This document shows positions 16,598 through 24,497 of a DNA stretch of 64,000 nucleotides, piece after piece; the first letter of the stretch is position 1, and each line of letters starts with the position of its first letter. The notes beneath the pieces are model-generated. The model saw only the letters and a program-made list of their open reading frames with translations, was not told the origin of the DNA and searched no databases. Source of the DNA: Guopingia tenuis (lineage in GTDB: Bacteria > Bacillota > Clostridia > Christensenellales > Christensenellaceae); contig NZ_JACRSS010000004.1 in NCBI RefSeq assembly GCF_014384805.1, positions 108,360 through 172,359 of the forward strand, given 5' to 3'. The position numbers were made by a program, and so were the translations under genes.

Positions 16598-17718
16598 TGC
16601 GGGTTTTTGGATGGGAATTGAAAAAGATGGCGGATTTCCGCATTCTGGGGATCCTGACTGTGGCAGGGCTTCTCCTGTACCTGATGTTTATGGAATTTTA
16701 TACAGTGTTTGGCGGCTATCCCAACGGCCATCCTCTGGAGGAATACAATAACACTGCGATTCAGTGGGTAAAAACCTATGGAAACACCATGGAGCCGGGG
16801 GAATATGAGCAGGCAAAAGTGGAAATGGATGATCTCCTTATGGAAGCCGATGCGTTTATTGCCTCCCATCCTGCCTTTGCCGCGGCGGGAATCCAGTCCT
16901 ATGCGCAGTTTATAGAAAAATATGATCGCTGGGCTGGGGAAAATTCAAGCGAAGAGGATGCGCGGTTTTGGGCGGCGGAGTCCCTGCTTTTTGGGGAGGA
17001 GAGCGGTTGGCTGGGATATCGGATACAGGCGCTGGAGTTTTGCCTGGGGGCATATGAGCTGGACCCTGCGCACCCGGATATACTGTCTGACGAATTGTTA
17101 GAAGCTGGCTACCATTACTTTGCCTATGGCACGGGCCTGCTGATTCTGGGGGTGTTTCTGGTGACGGCGCCCTTTGCCGTCCGGGATTCCATGAACCGGA
17201 TGCGCCCGATCCAATGGAGCGGCAGGATGGGCCGGCGGATGGAGGGCCTGCGGTTTCTCGCCTGCCTGGCGGGAGCGGTTCTTCTGGCGATGATAGGGTT
17301 GTGGATTTTTGCCGCCATATTCTCGCAAAACGGGGTTCGGGTTTTCTGGAACAGCCGCCTGGATTCCTTTCTGACTGGTCTAGACGCCGTTTTCCCTATG
17401 ACCTATGGCCAGTATTTTTTGAGCAATATGGGTCTGTCGCTTTTGCTGGCGGCAGGGGCGTGCCCGCTGTTTTTCTGCCTGTCTCAAGCCAGCGAGCACT
17501 ATATTGCCATGCTCCTGAAGGGTGTTCCGGTGCTGATCGTCTATGAGGCGCTGTCGGCCGCCGTCATGTTTCAGGCATTTTATAGGGAAAATACCGCATA
17601 CCGGCTGTTTCGGATTCCGGGAGCGGAATGGCTGGCGGCGGGCCTGCTGCTGGCCGCGGGGCTGGCGGCGCTGCTGATCCTTCAAATGCGGATGCGGAAA
17701 AAGGACCTCTTGGATTAG
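16597..17718 (+). CDS. ABC transporter permease, second of a paralogous pair
   Basis: This 373-residue protein has the same layout as the preceding permease: MRVFGWELKKMADF, a first membrane helix, a long external loop, then a cluster of C-terminal helices. Its start ATG overlaps the previous stop TGA by one base, so the two are translationally coupled. The external loop (residues about 35-165) is rich in acidic and aromatic residues and could bind the substrate. It ends the operon before a terminator. No bacitracin- or lantibiotic-specific motif was recognised. Confidence 0.8.
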   Translation: MRVFGWELKKMADFRILGILTVAGLLLYLMFMEFYTVFGGYPNGHPLEEYNNTAIQWVKTYGNTMEPGEYEQAKVEMDDLLMEADAFIASHPAFAAAGIQSYAQFIEKYDRWAGENSSEEDARFWAAESLLFGEESGWLGYRIQALEFCLGAYELDPAHPDILSDELLEAGYHYFAYGTGLLILGVFLVTAPFAVRDSMNRMRPIQWSGRMGRRMEGLRFLACLAGAVLLAMIGLWIFAAIFSQNGVRVFWNSRLDSFLTGLDAVFPMTYGQYFLSNMGLSLLLAAGACPLFFCLSQASEHYIAMLLKGVPVLIVYEALSAAVMFQAFYRENTAYRLFRIPGAEWLAAGLLLAAGLAALLILQMRMRKKDLLD

Positions 17719-17737
17719 CAAAATGAAAGGAATGCGG

Positions 17738-17774
17738 GAAAGCCCTTGTGAGAAAAATTGCAGGGGCTTTTGCC
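17738..17774 (+). terminator. terminator after the ECF-ABC operon
   Basis: AAAGCCCTTG and CAGGGGCTTT form the stem, with the T-run beginning in the last arm. Confidence 0.6.
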
Positions 17775-17793
17775 GTTTTGGGAAAAAAACCAG

Positions 17794-17822
17794 TTGACTT
17801 TGCTATTCGTCTGCGGTAAAGT
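17794..17822 (+). promoter_or_regulatory. sigma-A promoter of the dehydrogenase-lacI-aroE-like operon
   Basis: TTGACT (17794-17799), a 17-base spacer and TAAAGT (17817-17822) form a good sigma-A promoter about 105 bases before the first start codon. The operator-like palindrome at 17884 lies inside the transcribed leader. Confidence 0.65.
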
Positions 17823-17883
17823 GATAGTAGCCAAGGAAAGTCATTTCAATAGGAACAGAACTGCGGCAAATTTTTTTCGGATA

Positions 17884-17903
17884 AAATGTAAGGGCTTACA
17901 TTT
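17884..17903 (+). promoter_or_regulatory. LacI/CcpA-type palindromic operator
   Basis: AAATGTAA-GGGC-TTACATTT is a perfect 8-bp inverted repeat. Its core TGTAAGGGCTTACA differs by one central base from the general LacI-family operator TGTAAGCGCTTACA. It lies about 60 bases after the promoter and 24 before the first gene, where a bound repressor would block elongation. The LacI protein encoded at 19034 is the obvious candidate; CcpA is the alternative because cre sites look the same. Confidence 0.65.
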
Positions 17904-17926
17904 CAAAAAAGGAGAGTGGAAAAACG

Positions 17927-18994
17927 ATGGAAACGATGAAAGGTGTAGTTGTAACGGCGCCGGGCCAGGTCTGCATCCGGGACGATATCCCAAAGCCGGT
18001 CTGCGGGGATTATGAGGCGCTGGTCCATGTGAAATACTGTGGTTTCTGCAACGGAACCGACCTGCATATCATCGACGGGACCATGACCAAAGAGGCGGGA
18101 CTGGGGGAATACCCTACGGTTCTTGGGCATGAAAGCTCGGGCGTCGTCGTGGAAGTGGGAAAAAAGGTAAGGAACATCAAAATCGGCGACCACTATGTGC
18201 ATATCAATCTCTATCCCGAGGTGGGCGGCGGCTATACCCGCACCTATGGCGGCATGGCAGATTATGGCCTGGTGGCCGACTATGAGGCCATGCGGGAGGA
18301 CGGCATTCCCGAAGAGGAATTTCCCTTCTTAAATCCACAGCTTCCCCACTATGGGAAATTCGGCAAGATCCCGGAAGATATCGACCTGGAAGGCGCGGGC
18401 GCACTGCTCTCCATGAGCGAATGCCTGAGCGCGGCCAAGAACGTGGGCGTGGATGAAACCAAAAAGGTTCTGATCTATGGCGCCGGTCCCATGGGCCTGG
18501 GCGTAGCCCTCTATTGCAAGGCTCTGGGCGCCAAAAAAGTGGTTGTGGGCGATTTGCAGCCCGGCCGGCTGGAGCTGGCAAAGAAGATCGCCAAGGTAGA
18601 CCAGGTGGTTGACCTTTCCAAAGCCACCATGAAGGAGGCTCTGAACGGCGAGCTCTTTGATATCGTCATGGACATTGTCGGCCTCACCAGCATCCTTCTG
18701 GAGGGCTCCCAGTTCCTGCTGCCCTTCGGGCGCGTGTGCTCCATGGGCGTGCTGCGGTCCAACGACTTACAGATGAACATTCAGGCCCTCAAGAACAACA
18801 CCATGCTGCAGATGCTCAATCTGCCCTATCAGGAATATAAAGCCATGGATGAAAACGTGGAGCTGATCCGGGCGGGAAAAATCAGCATGAAGGATTTCTA
18901 TTCCCATGTGGTAGACCGGGAAAACATCCAGGAAGCCATCGACCTGGTGCGCCGCAAGGAGGCGCTGAAGGTCATCATCAAGGTGAACGATTGA
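17927..18994 (+). CDS. zinc-dependent medium-chain dehydrogenase
   Basis: This 355-residue protein is a medium-chain dehydrogenase/reductase related to sorbitol and threonine dehydrogenases. The catalytic zinc ligands are visible in KYCGFCNGTD near residue 38 and GHESSG near 67. The nucleotide-binding turn is GAGPMGLG near 186. The four-cysteine structural zinc lobe is absent and the corresponding loop is long and aromatic. It would oxidise a secondary alcohol of a polyol or sugar with NAD(P). It is the first gene of a six-gene operon with lacI, an RpiB-like isomerase and three AroE-like dehydrogenases. The substrate is not known. Confidence 0.88.
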   Translation: METMKGVVVTAPGQVCIRDDIPKPVCGDYEALVHVKYCGFCNGTDLHIIDGTMTKEAGLGEYPTVLGHESSGVVVEVGKKVRNIKIGDHYVHINLYPEVGGGYTRTYGGMADYGLVADYEAMREDGIPEEEFPFLNPQLPHYGKFGKIPEDIDLEGAGALLSMSECLSAAKNVGVDETKKVLIYGAGPMGLGVALYCKALGAKKVVVGDLQPGRLELAKKIAKVDQVVDLSKATMKEALNGELFDIVMDIVGLTSILLEGSQFLLPFGRVCSMGVLRSNDLQMNIQALKNNTMLQMLNLPYQEYKAMDENVELIRAGKISMKDFYSHVVDRENIQEAIDLVRRKEALKVIIKVND

Positions 18995-19033
18995 GAAATG
19001 CCATGAGCGCGGAACGGGAAGGAGGGAAGCGCG

Positions 19034-20044
19034 TTGACGACCATATATGACATTGCCGTGGCGGCTAAGGTGTCGACGGCGACTGTTTCCCGGGTGATCA
19101 ACACCCCTGAGCTGGTTTCGGAAAAGACGCGGGCCAAGGTGGAAGAGGCCATTGAAAAGCTGCACTATGCTCCCAACGCTCTGGCGCGCGAGCTGGTGAC
19201 CAAAAGCACCAACCTCATTGGCCTGCTGATTCCAGACATCGCCAATTCCTTTTCGCCGGCGGTGGTGGACAGCTTTGTGGGCGAGATGGAGCGCAACGGC
19301 TATAACATCTTCGTGAGCATCACGGACGCAGACCCGGAAAAGGAAAACAAGTGCATCGATATCATGCTGAAAAAGCGGGTAGAGGGCATTGTTCTTTTGG
19401 GAACACGGCGGATGGACCGGCTGGCCAATGAACGCATCGGCATTCTGGCGCGGCGCATCCCCATCGTGGCCATCGATTATATGCCCGGCGCGGAAGGCGT
19501 CTGCTGTGTGCGGTGCGACGAAATTTTGGGCGCCTTTTATGCCACGGAATATCTGATTCAGCTGGGCCATAAGCGAATCGCCCTGCTGAACGGAAACGAG
19601 GAATACACGACCTATTACTATAAGCGCAAGGGTTATCGGCAGGCAATGGAGAAATACGGCCTGCCGGTGCGGGAGGAATACTGCATTGCGACAACCCCCT
19701 ATTTCCGAGGCGGATATGAAGCCTGCATGCAGCTCCTGTCCCTTCCGGAGCCGCCCACGGCCATGTTCATTTCCGGCGACCAGATGGCGGTCGGCGCCTA
19801 TAACGCGATTCTGTCCTCGGGCCTGAAAATCCCGGACGATATGTCCGTGGTGGGATTCAGCGGTTCGCCGCTTTCCAAAGCGGTCTATCCGCCGCTTTCG
19901 ACTGTTTCCCAATATGCCCGGGAAACCGGCAGCGCGGCGGCGGGAATCATGCTGCAAAAGCTCCGGGGAGAAGAGACAAAAGAGCGTGTGGTTTTTCAGC
20001 CCACGCTTGTGAAACGGGCCTCATGCGGCCCGGCAAAACAATAG
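19034..20044 (+). CDS. LacI-family transcriptional regulator
   Basis: This 336-residue regulator has the LacI helix-turn-helix TIYDIAVAAKVSTATVSRVIN at its N-terminus and hinge helix APNALARELVTKST. A periplasmic-binding-like sensor domain follows (GLLIPDIANSF, MFISGDQMAVGAYNAI). It starts with TTG at 19034 after GGAGGGAAGCGCG. Being inside the operon, it likely represses its own transcription through the palindrome at 17884. The inducer is unknown but should be the pathway substrate or an intermediate. Confidence 0.92.
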   Translation: MTTIYDIAVAAKVSTATVSRVINTPELVSEKTRAKVEEAIEKLHYAPNALARELVTKSTNLIGLLIPDIANSFSPAVVDSFVGEMERNGYNIFVSITDADPEKENKCIDIMLKKRVEGIVLLGTRRMDRLANERIGILARRIPIVAIDYMPGAEGVCCVRCDEILGAFYATEYLIQLGHKRIALLNGNEEYTTYYYKRKGYRQAMEKYGLPVREEYCIATTPYFRGGYEACMQLLSLPEPPTAMFISGDQMAVGAYNAILSSGLKIPDDMSVVGFSGSPLSKAVYPPLSTVSQYARETGSAAAGIMLQKLRGEETKERVVFQPTLVKRASCGPAKQ

Positions 20045-20070
20045 AAAAATTTTTTTAGGAGGAAACAAAC

Positions 20071-20544
20071 ATGAAATTTGTAGTTGGTTCGGACAAAATG
20101 GGTCTGAAAATCAAGGATGCCTGCGTGGCGATGCTCAAGGAACAGGGACACGAGATCGAGGATGTGGGAACGCTGAGCGAAGATAAGCCCATGCCGCATA
20201 CCCTGGTGGGCGCCGCGGTTGCGAGGAAAATTCAGAGCAAGGAAGCCGATCTGGGCCTGCTGTTCTGCGGCACGGGAATGGGCGTTTCCCTGACGGCCAA
20301 CAAATTCAAGGGCGTCTATGCCGGCGTTGTGGAAAGCGTCTATGCGGCGCGGATGTGCCGCCAGATCAACAACTGCAATGTGCTGGCCATGGGCGGATAT
20401 ATCATCGGCGAGACGATGGCCAAGGAAATGGTGGAAGCCTTCGTGAACACGGATTTCCACCCAGGCTTCGCTCCTGCGCGGGTTGAGCTGCTGGAAGGCC
20501 AGTTCAAGATCATGCAGGATATTGAAAACGAAAACTTCAAATAA
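20071..20544 (+). CDS. RpiB/LacAB-family sugar isomerase with altered active site
   Basis: This 157-residue protein has the RpiB fold. The proton-shuttling cysteine is kept in FCGTGMGVS (near residue 70) and GGYIIGE is kept near 112. Several residues that bind or open a phosphorylated sugar in ribose-5-phosphate isomerase B are changed. The N-terminal Asp-His pair reads Asp-Lys (GSDKMG). The RQHN motif reads RQIN. The first Arg of the C-terminal phosphate-binding pair appears to be Phe (HPGFAPARV). It is therefore unlikely to be a standard pentose-phosphate isomerase. Its place in an operon of dehydrogenases and no kinase suggests an unphosphorylated substrate, an inference. Confidence 0.8.
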   Translation: MKFVVGSDKMGLKIKDACVAMLKEQGHEIEDVGTLSEDKPMPHTLVGAAVARKIQSKEADLGLLFCGTGMGVSLTANKFKGVYAGVVESVYAARMCRQINNCNVLAMGGYIIGETMAKEMVEAFVNTDFHPGFAPARVELLEGQFKIMQDIENENFK

Positions 20545-20600
20545 ACCAGACCGGCGCCGCCCGGAAGGGCGGCCCTGCCATACATAAGGAGGACCAGTCA

Positions 20601-21542
20601 ATGATGCTTCGGGCAGATGCGGATACCAAGCTGTTTTTTCTGGCAGGTGATCCCATGGATTTCAGTTGCGGCGCGGCAGTCAGCAACGCAGTTTTCGATT
20701 TTGCGAATGTCAATGCGGTAAATTTAAGCCTTACCGTGAAAAAAGGCGAACTCGGCCCGTTTGTCAAGGCGGTGCGCACGTTGGGGCTGGCGGGATTTTT
20801 CGTCACCATGCCCCATAAGAGCGACATCATTCCCTACCTGGATGAGGTGGACCCGCTTTCCCGGGCATTTCATTGTGTCAACCATATCAAAAACGACCAT
20901 GGCAAATTGATCGGAACAGCTCTTGACGGCGTGGGCATGCGCATGGCCATTGAAGGGGCGGGCGTGAGCCTGCCGGGAAAGAGCGTTCTCATCCTGGGCG
21001 CGGGAGGCGTCGCAGGCCCCATTGCGGCGGAGCTGGCAAAACAGGGGGCCAGGCGGTTCGCCATTTTGAACCGGACGGTGGAAAAGGCAAAATTTATCGA
21101 GCAGGTTCTTCATGAGCATTTCGATGTGGAAACCGCCGTTGCGGAGATGACCCCGGAAAACCTGCATATATATGCAAAGGACATGGATCTGGCCGTTCAA
21201 TGCACCAGTCTTGGGATGAACGGCGGTCCGGCAGACTATGCGGATGTGACCTTTGTGGATGAAATGAAGGATGGCGCTCTGGTGGCGGATGTATTGTATA
21301 TCCCGGACCGCACCAAACTTCTCAGCTATGCAGAGCGGCAGGGGCATCCGGTGGTCAACGGCATGGGAATGATGATCAGCCAGCAGAAGGCCTGCCTGAA
21401 ATTTATGCTGGATATAGATATGGACGAGGATTTGACAGAAGCGGCCGAAGAGGGCCTCATGGTTGCGGTGGCGCGGCGGCAGGCGCGCAGAAACCGGATG
21501 GAACGGAAAAAGAATCAAACGAATCATGGAGGAAAAGAATGA
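20601..21542 (+). CDS. shikimate dehydrogenase-like protein, paralogue 1
   Basis: This 313-residue protein has the AroE N-terminal substrate domain and NAD(P)-binding domain. The catalytic Lys is kept in VTMPHKSD (near residue 73), the following Asn in CVNH and the Asp in TALDGVG. The nucleotide turn is GAGGVAG and the next strand ends in LNRT. The substrate-binding Ser-x-Ser of true AroE is reduced to a single Ser (DFSCG), and the NTDG motif reads ALDG. Shikimate is therefore an unlikely substrate. The start follows AAGGAGG. A 4-base overlap with the next paralogue couples them. Confidence 0.85.
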   Translation: MMLRADADTKLFFLAGDPMDFSCGAAVSNAVFDFANVNAVNLSLTVKKGELGPFVKAVRTLGLAGFFVTMPHKSDIIPYLDEVDPLSRAFHCVNHIKNDHGKLIGTALDGVGMRMAIEGAGVSLPGKSVLILGAGGVAGPIAAELAKQGARRFAILNRTVEKAKFIEQVLHEHFDVETAVAEMTPENLHIYAKDMDLAVQCTSLGMNGGPADYADVTFVDEMKDGALVADVLYIPDRTKLLSYAERQGHPVVNGMGMMISQQKACLKFMLDIDMDEDLTEAAEEGLMVAVARRQARRNRMERKKNQTNHGGKE

Positions 21543-22465
21543 ATTTAAGAGCGGATGCGGATACACAGTTATATTTTCAGATTGGATATCCCCTGGATTT
21601 CAGCTGCGCGGCGTCGCTGCATAACGCCATGTTTGAATATGCCAATGTTAACGCGGTGAGCCTGAACATCGAGGTGGAACCCGGCCATCTGGGCGAGTTC
21701 TGCGAGGCGGTCAAGGCGCTGAAAATCGGCGGCTTTGATATCACTATGCCCCATAAGAGCGCCGTCATCCCCTTCCTGGATGAAGTGGACGACATCAGCC
21801 GGGATTTCAACTGCGTCAACCATGTCAACCTGCGGGACGGCAAGCTCATCGGGATCTGCCTGGACGGCACTGGCATGTGCATGTCCATCGAGGATGATGC
21901 CGGCGTGAAGATCGCGGGCAAAACGGCACTTATTCTGGGCGCGGGCGGCGTGGCCGGACCGATCTCTGCGGAGCTGGCGCGGCGCGGGGCGAAAAAGATT
22001 ATCATCTTGAACCGCACGGTTTCCAAGGCTGAGTATATCGAAAAGGTTCTGCATAAATATTATGAAATTGAAACTGAATCCGGCGAGATGAACATTGAGA
22101 ATCTGAAAAAATATGCCAGCGAGTCTCAGATTGTTGTGCAGTGCACCTGCTTGGGCATGGATGGGCACGATGGCGACTATGAGGACGTCACCTTTGTCGA
22201 CAATCTCCCCAAGGGAGCGGCCATTGCCGACGTGCTGTATACGCCGGACCGCACAAAGCTCCTGGCTTATGCGGAATCCAAGGGATACACGGTCATCAAC
22301 GGGCTGGGGATGCTCATCAACCAGCAGAAGGCCATGCTGAAATTCCACTTTGATATTGACGCGGGCGACGACGCCTATGATTTCGGCGAAGAGGGCCTGA
22401 TGGTAGCCCGGGCCATGCGGGAAGCGCGGGCCAACCGCCGCAAACGCGCCGCGGAGAAAAAATAA
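21539..22465 (+). CDS. shikimate dehydrogenase-like protein, paralogue 2
   Basis: This 308-residue paralogue has the same AroE-like layout. The catalytic Lys is in ITMPHKSAVIPFLDEVD, the Asn in CVNHVN and the Asp in CLDGTG. The nucleotide turn is GAGGVAG. The substrate-site serines read DFSCAA, again only one Ser kept. The late motif INGLGMLINQQKAMLKF corresponds to the AroE region with the conserved Gln. Its ATG lies within the last codons of paralogue 1. The C-terminus is rich in Arg and Ala. Residue changes shared with its neighbours suggest the three form a distinct family, not redundant shikimate enzymes. Confidence 0.85.
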   Translation: MNLRADADTQLYFQIGYPLDFSCAASLHNAMFEYANVNAVSLNIEVEPGHLGEFCEAVKALKIGGFDITMPHKSAVIPFLDEVDDISRDFNCVNHVNLRDGKLIGICLDGTGMCMSIEDDAGVKIAGKTALILGAGGVAGPISAELARRGAKKIIILNRTVSKAEYIEKVLHKYYEIETESGEMNIENLKKYASESQIVVQCTCLGMDGHDGDYEDVTFVDNLPKGAAIADVLYTPDRTKLLAYAESKGYTVINGLGMLINQQKAMLKFHFDIDAGDDAYDFGEEGLMVARAMREARANRRKRAAEKK

Positions 22466-22504
22466 AGGGAATCACAACAAAATAAAAGGCGGGGGAAAAG
22501 ACAT

Positions 22505-23428
22505 ATGGTATTTCGAGCGGACAGCGACACGCAGATCTATTTCCAGATTGGCGATCCGTTGCGCTTTGCGACAGCGGCAGTGCTCCATAACGCCATGTTC
22601 GCCTATGCCAACGTGAATGCGGTCAGCATCAACAAGGTTGTGAAAAAAGGGGAGCTGGGCCGGTTTATCGAGGGCGTGAAGGATCTGGACATCGATGGCT
22701 TTGACATCACCATGCCCCATAAGCAGGATGTTATCCCCTTTTTAGACGAGATGGACGACATCAGCCGGGAATTTCAAAGCGTCAACCATGTCAATTACCG
22801 GAATGGGAAACTCATTGGAACGACGCTGGATGGCATCGGCATGCGCCTGGCCATCGAAGCAGAGGGCGTCGATCTCCGGGGAAAGAATGTTTTGATTTTG
22901 GGCGCCGGAGGCGTAACCGGCCCGGTGGCGGCGGAAATATGCAAAGCAGGCGCATCGCGCATGGCGGTTTTGAACCGGACGCCCGAGAAAGCGGAGACGC
23001 TTGCGGGTCAGCTGGAAAAGCATTTTGCGGCAGAGTTTATGCCGGATGCCATGACGCCGGAAACGCTTTGCCGGTATGCCCGGGAAGCAGATGTCGTCGT
23101 CCAGTGCACCTGTCTGGGAATGCTGGATAAGCATGTGGACTTCGAGGATCTGTCCTTTGTGGGGCAGCTTCCGCCGCATGCGTTTGTGGCGGACTGCGTG
23201 ATCTTCCCGGAGCGGACGAGTCTGCTTCGCGCGGCGGAGAGCCGGGGGATCCGGGGCATCAACGGCTTTGGAATGCTGATCTGGCAGCAAAAGGCCATGT
23301 TGAAGTTTCACTGCGGCGTGGACGTTGACGACGGGTTTTATGACGCGGGAGAAGAGGCAATTTACACGGCCCTGGCCCTGCGGGCCGCCCGGGACCAGCG
23401 GGATGCACGCCGCGCGGCAGGAAAATGA
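22505..23428 (+). CDS. shikimate dehydrogenase-like protein, paralogue 3
   Basis: This 307-residue paralogue is the most divergent at the substrate site, where both AroE serines are lost (RFATAA). The catalytic Lys (ITMPHKQDVIPF), Asn (SVNHVN) and Asp (TLDGIG) are kept. The nucleotide turn reads GAGGVTG. The conserved DVxY segment of the family is changed to DCVIFPERT. It lies 39 bases after paralogue 2 and ends the operon before a terminator. The retained catalytic residues imply an active dehydrogenase on a related cyclic or polyol substrate. Confidence 0.85.
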   Translation: MVFRADSDTQIYFQIGDPLRFATAAVLHNAMFAYANVNAVSINKVVKKGELGRFIEGVKDLDIDGFDITMPHKQDVIPFLDEMDDISREFQSVNHVNYRNGKLIGTTLDGIGMRLAIEAEGVDLRGKNVLILGAGGVTGPVAAEICKAGASRMAVLNRTPEKAETLAGQLEKHFAAEFMPDAMTPETLCRYAREADVVVQCTCLGMLDKHVDFEDLSFVGQLPPHAFVADCVIFPERTSLLRAAESRGIRGINGFGMLIWQQKAMLKFHCGVDVDDGFYDAGEEAIYTALALRAARDQRDARRAAGK

Positions 23429-23441
23429 AGGAAGATAAAGG

Positions 23442-23470
23442 AACAGCGTCTTTCATAAGACGCTGTTTTT
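23442..23470 (+). terminator. terminator of the aroE-like operon
   Basis: A perfect 11-bp stem (AACAGCGTCTT/AAGACGCTGTT) with a TCAT loop is followed by a T-run 14 bases after the stop of paralogue 3. Confidence 0.9.
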
Positions 23471-23580
23471 CCATGGCAGGAAGCGGGTATATATAGTTAG
23501 AAAAATGCAGGTTTTATGAAAAACGCATGCAAAATTTTCGAATATTTGAAAAAATCCTCACTCTCCAAGGGGCGTTTGCC

Positions 23581-23609
23581 TTGCAAATGGAAGAGGCGTT
23601 CTATATAAT
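23581..23609 (+). promoter_or_regulatory. sigma-A promoter of nfnAB
   Basis: TTGCAA (23581-23586), a 17-base spacer and a perfect TATAAT (23604-23609), 37 bases before the nfnA start. Confidence 0.8.
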
Positions 23610-23645
23610 GGGGAAGAGGAAAAATATTGGCAAGGAGAGAATGGC

Positions 23646-24497
23646 ATGTATCGGATTTTAGAGAAAAAGGTTTTGGGGCCGCAGGTGACCAAAATGGTGA
23701 TCGATGCTCCGGCCGTTGCAAAAAAGGCGGAGCCTGGCCAATTCATCATCTTCCGGATCGATGAAAAGGGAGAGCGCGTTCCCCTGACTATCGCAGATTA
23801 TGACCGGGAGGCCGGAACCGTCACGATTATTTTCCAGATCGTCGGCAAGACGACAACGCAGCTGAACGAGCTGAATGCGGGCGACAGCCTGCTGGATTTT
23901 GTGGGGCCGCTGGGAACTGCCTCGCATTTTGATGAAAACGTGAAAAAGGTTGCCGTCATCGGCGGCGGGCTGGGAACGGCGATCGCCTATCCCCAGGCAA
24001 AAAAACTGTTTCATATGGGCAAAGAGGTGGATGCCATCATCGGCTTCCGCAACAAGGATCTGATCATTCTGGAAGACGAGATGCGGCAGAACTCCACCAA
24101 CCTGTTTGTGGTTACGGATGACGGCAGCAACGGAAACCAGGGCTTTGTCACCGACGCGCTGAAAAAGCAGATTGAAGCGGGGGCGAATTACGATCTGGTT
24201 ATCGCCATCGGTCCCCTCATTATGATGAAGTTTGTATGTCAGCTCACCAAACAATATGGCATCAAAACCATCGTCAGCATGAACCCGGTTATGATCGATG
24301 GAACCGGGATGTGCGGCGGATGCCGTGTAACCGTGGGCGGAAAAACCAAGTTTGCCTGCGTGGATGGCCCGGATTTTGACGGCCATGAAGTGGATTTTGA
24401 CGAGGCGATGCGGCGCCAGCAGATGTATAAAACCGAGGAAGCCGAGAGCCTGCGGGATCATAAGTGCAGATTGGAGGGCATGGCGAACAATGGCTAA
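23646..24497 (+). CDS. nfnA: NfnA: ferredoxin-NADP reductase subunit alpha
   Basis: This 283-residue flavoprotein is the small subunit of the electron-bifurcating transhydrogenase NfnAB. That complex couples NADH and reduced ferredoxin to NADP reduction in anaerobes. The FAD-binding RVPLTIADYD motif lies near residue 40, the NAD-binding GGGLGTAIAYP near 105, and a [2Fe-2S] cysteine cluster in GTGMCGGCRV near 224 with a further Cys in KFACVDGP. The start follows AAGGAGA. It overlaps nfnB by 8 bases, so the subunits are made together. Confidence 0.92.
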   Translation: MYRILEKKVLGPQVTKMVIDAPAVAKKAEPGQFIIFRIDEKGERVPLTIADYDREAGTVTIIFQIVGKTTTQLNELNAGDSLLDFVGPLGTASHFDENVKKVAVIGGGLGTAIAYPQAKKLFHMGKEVDAIIGFRNKDLIILEDEMRQNSTNLFVVTDDGSNGNQGFVTDALKKQIEAGANYDLVIAIGPLIMMKFVCQLTKQYGIKTIVSMNPVMIDGTGMCGGCRVTVGGKTKFACVDGPDFDGHEVDFDEAMRRQQMYKTEEAESLRDHKCRLEGMANNG

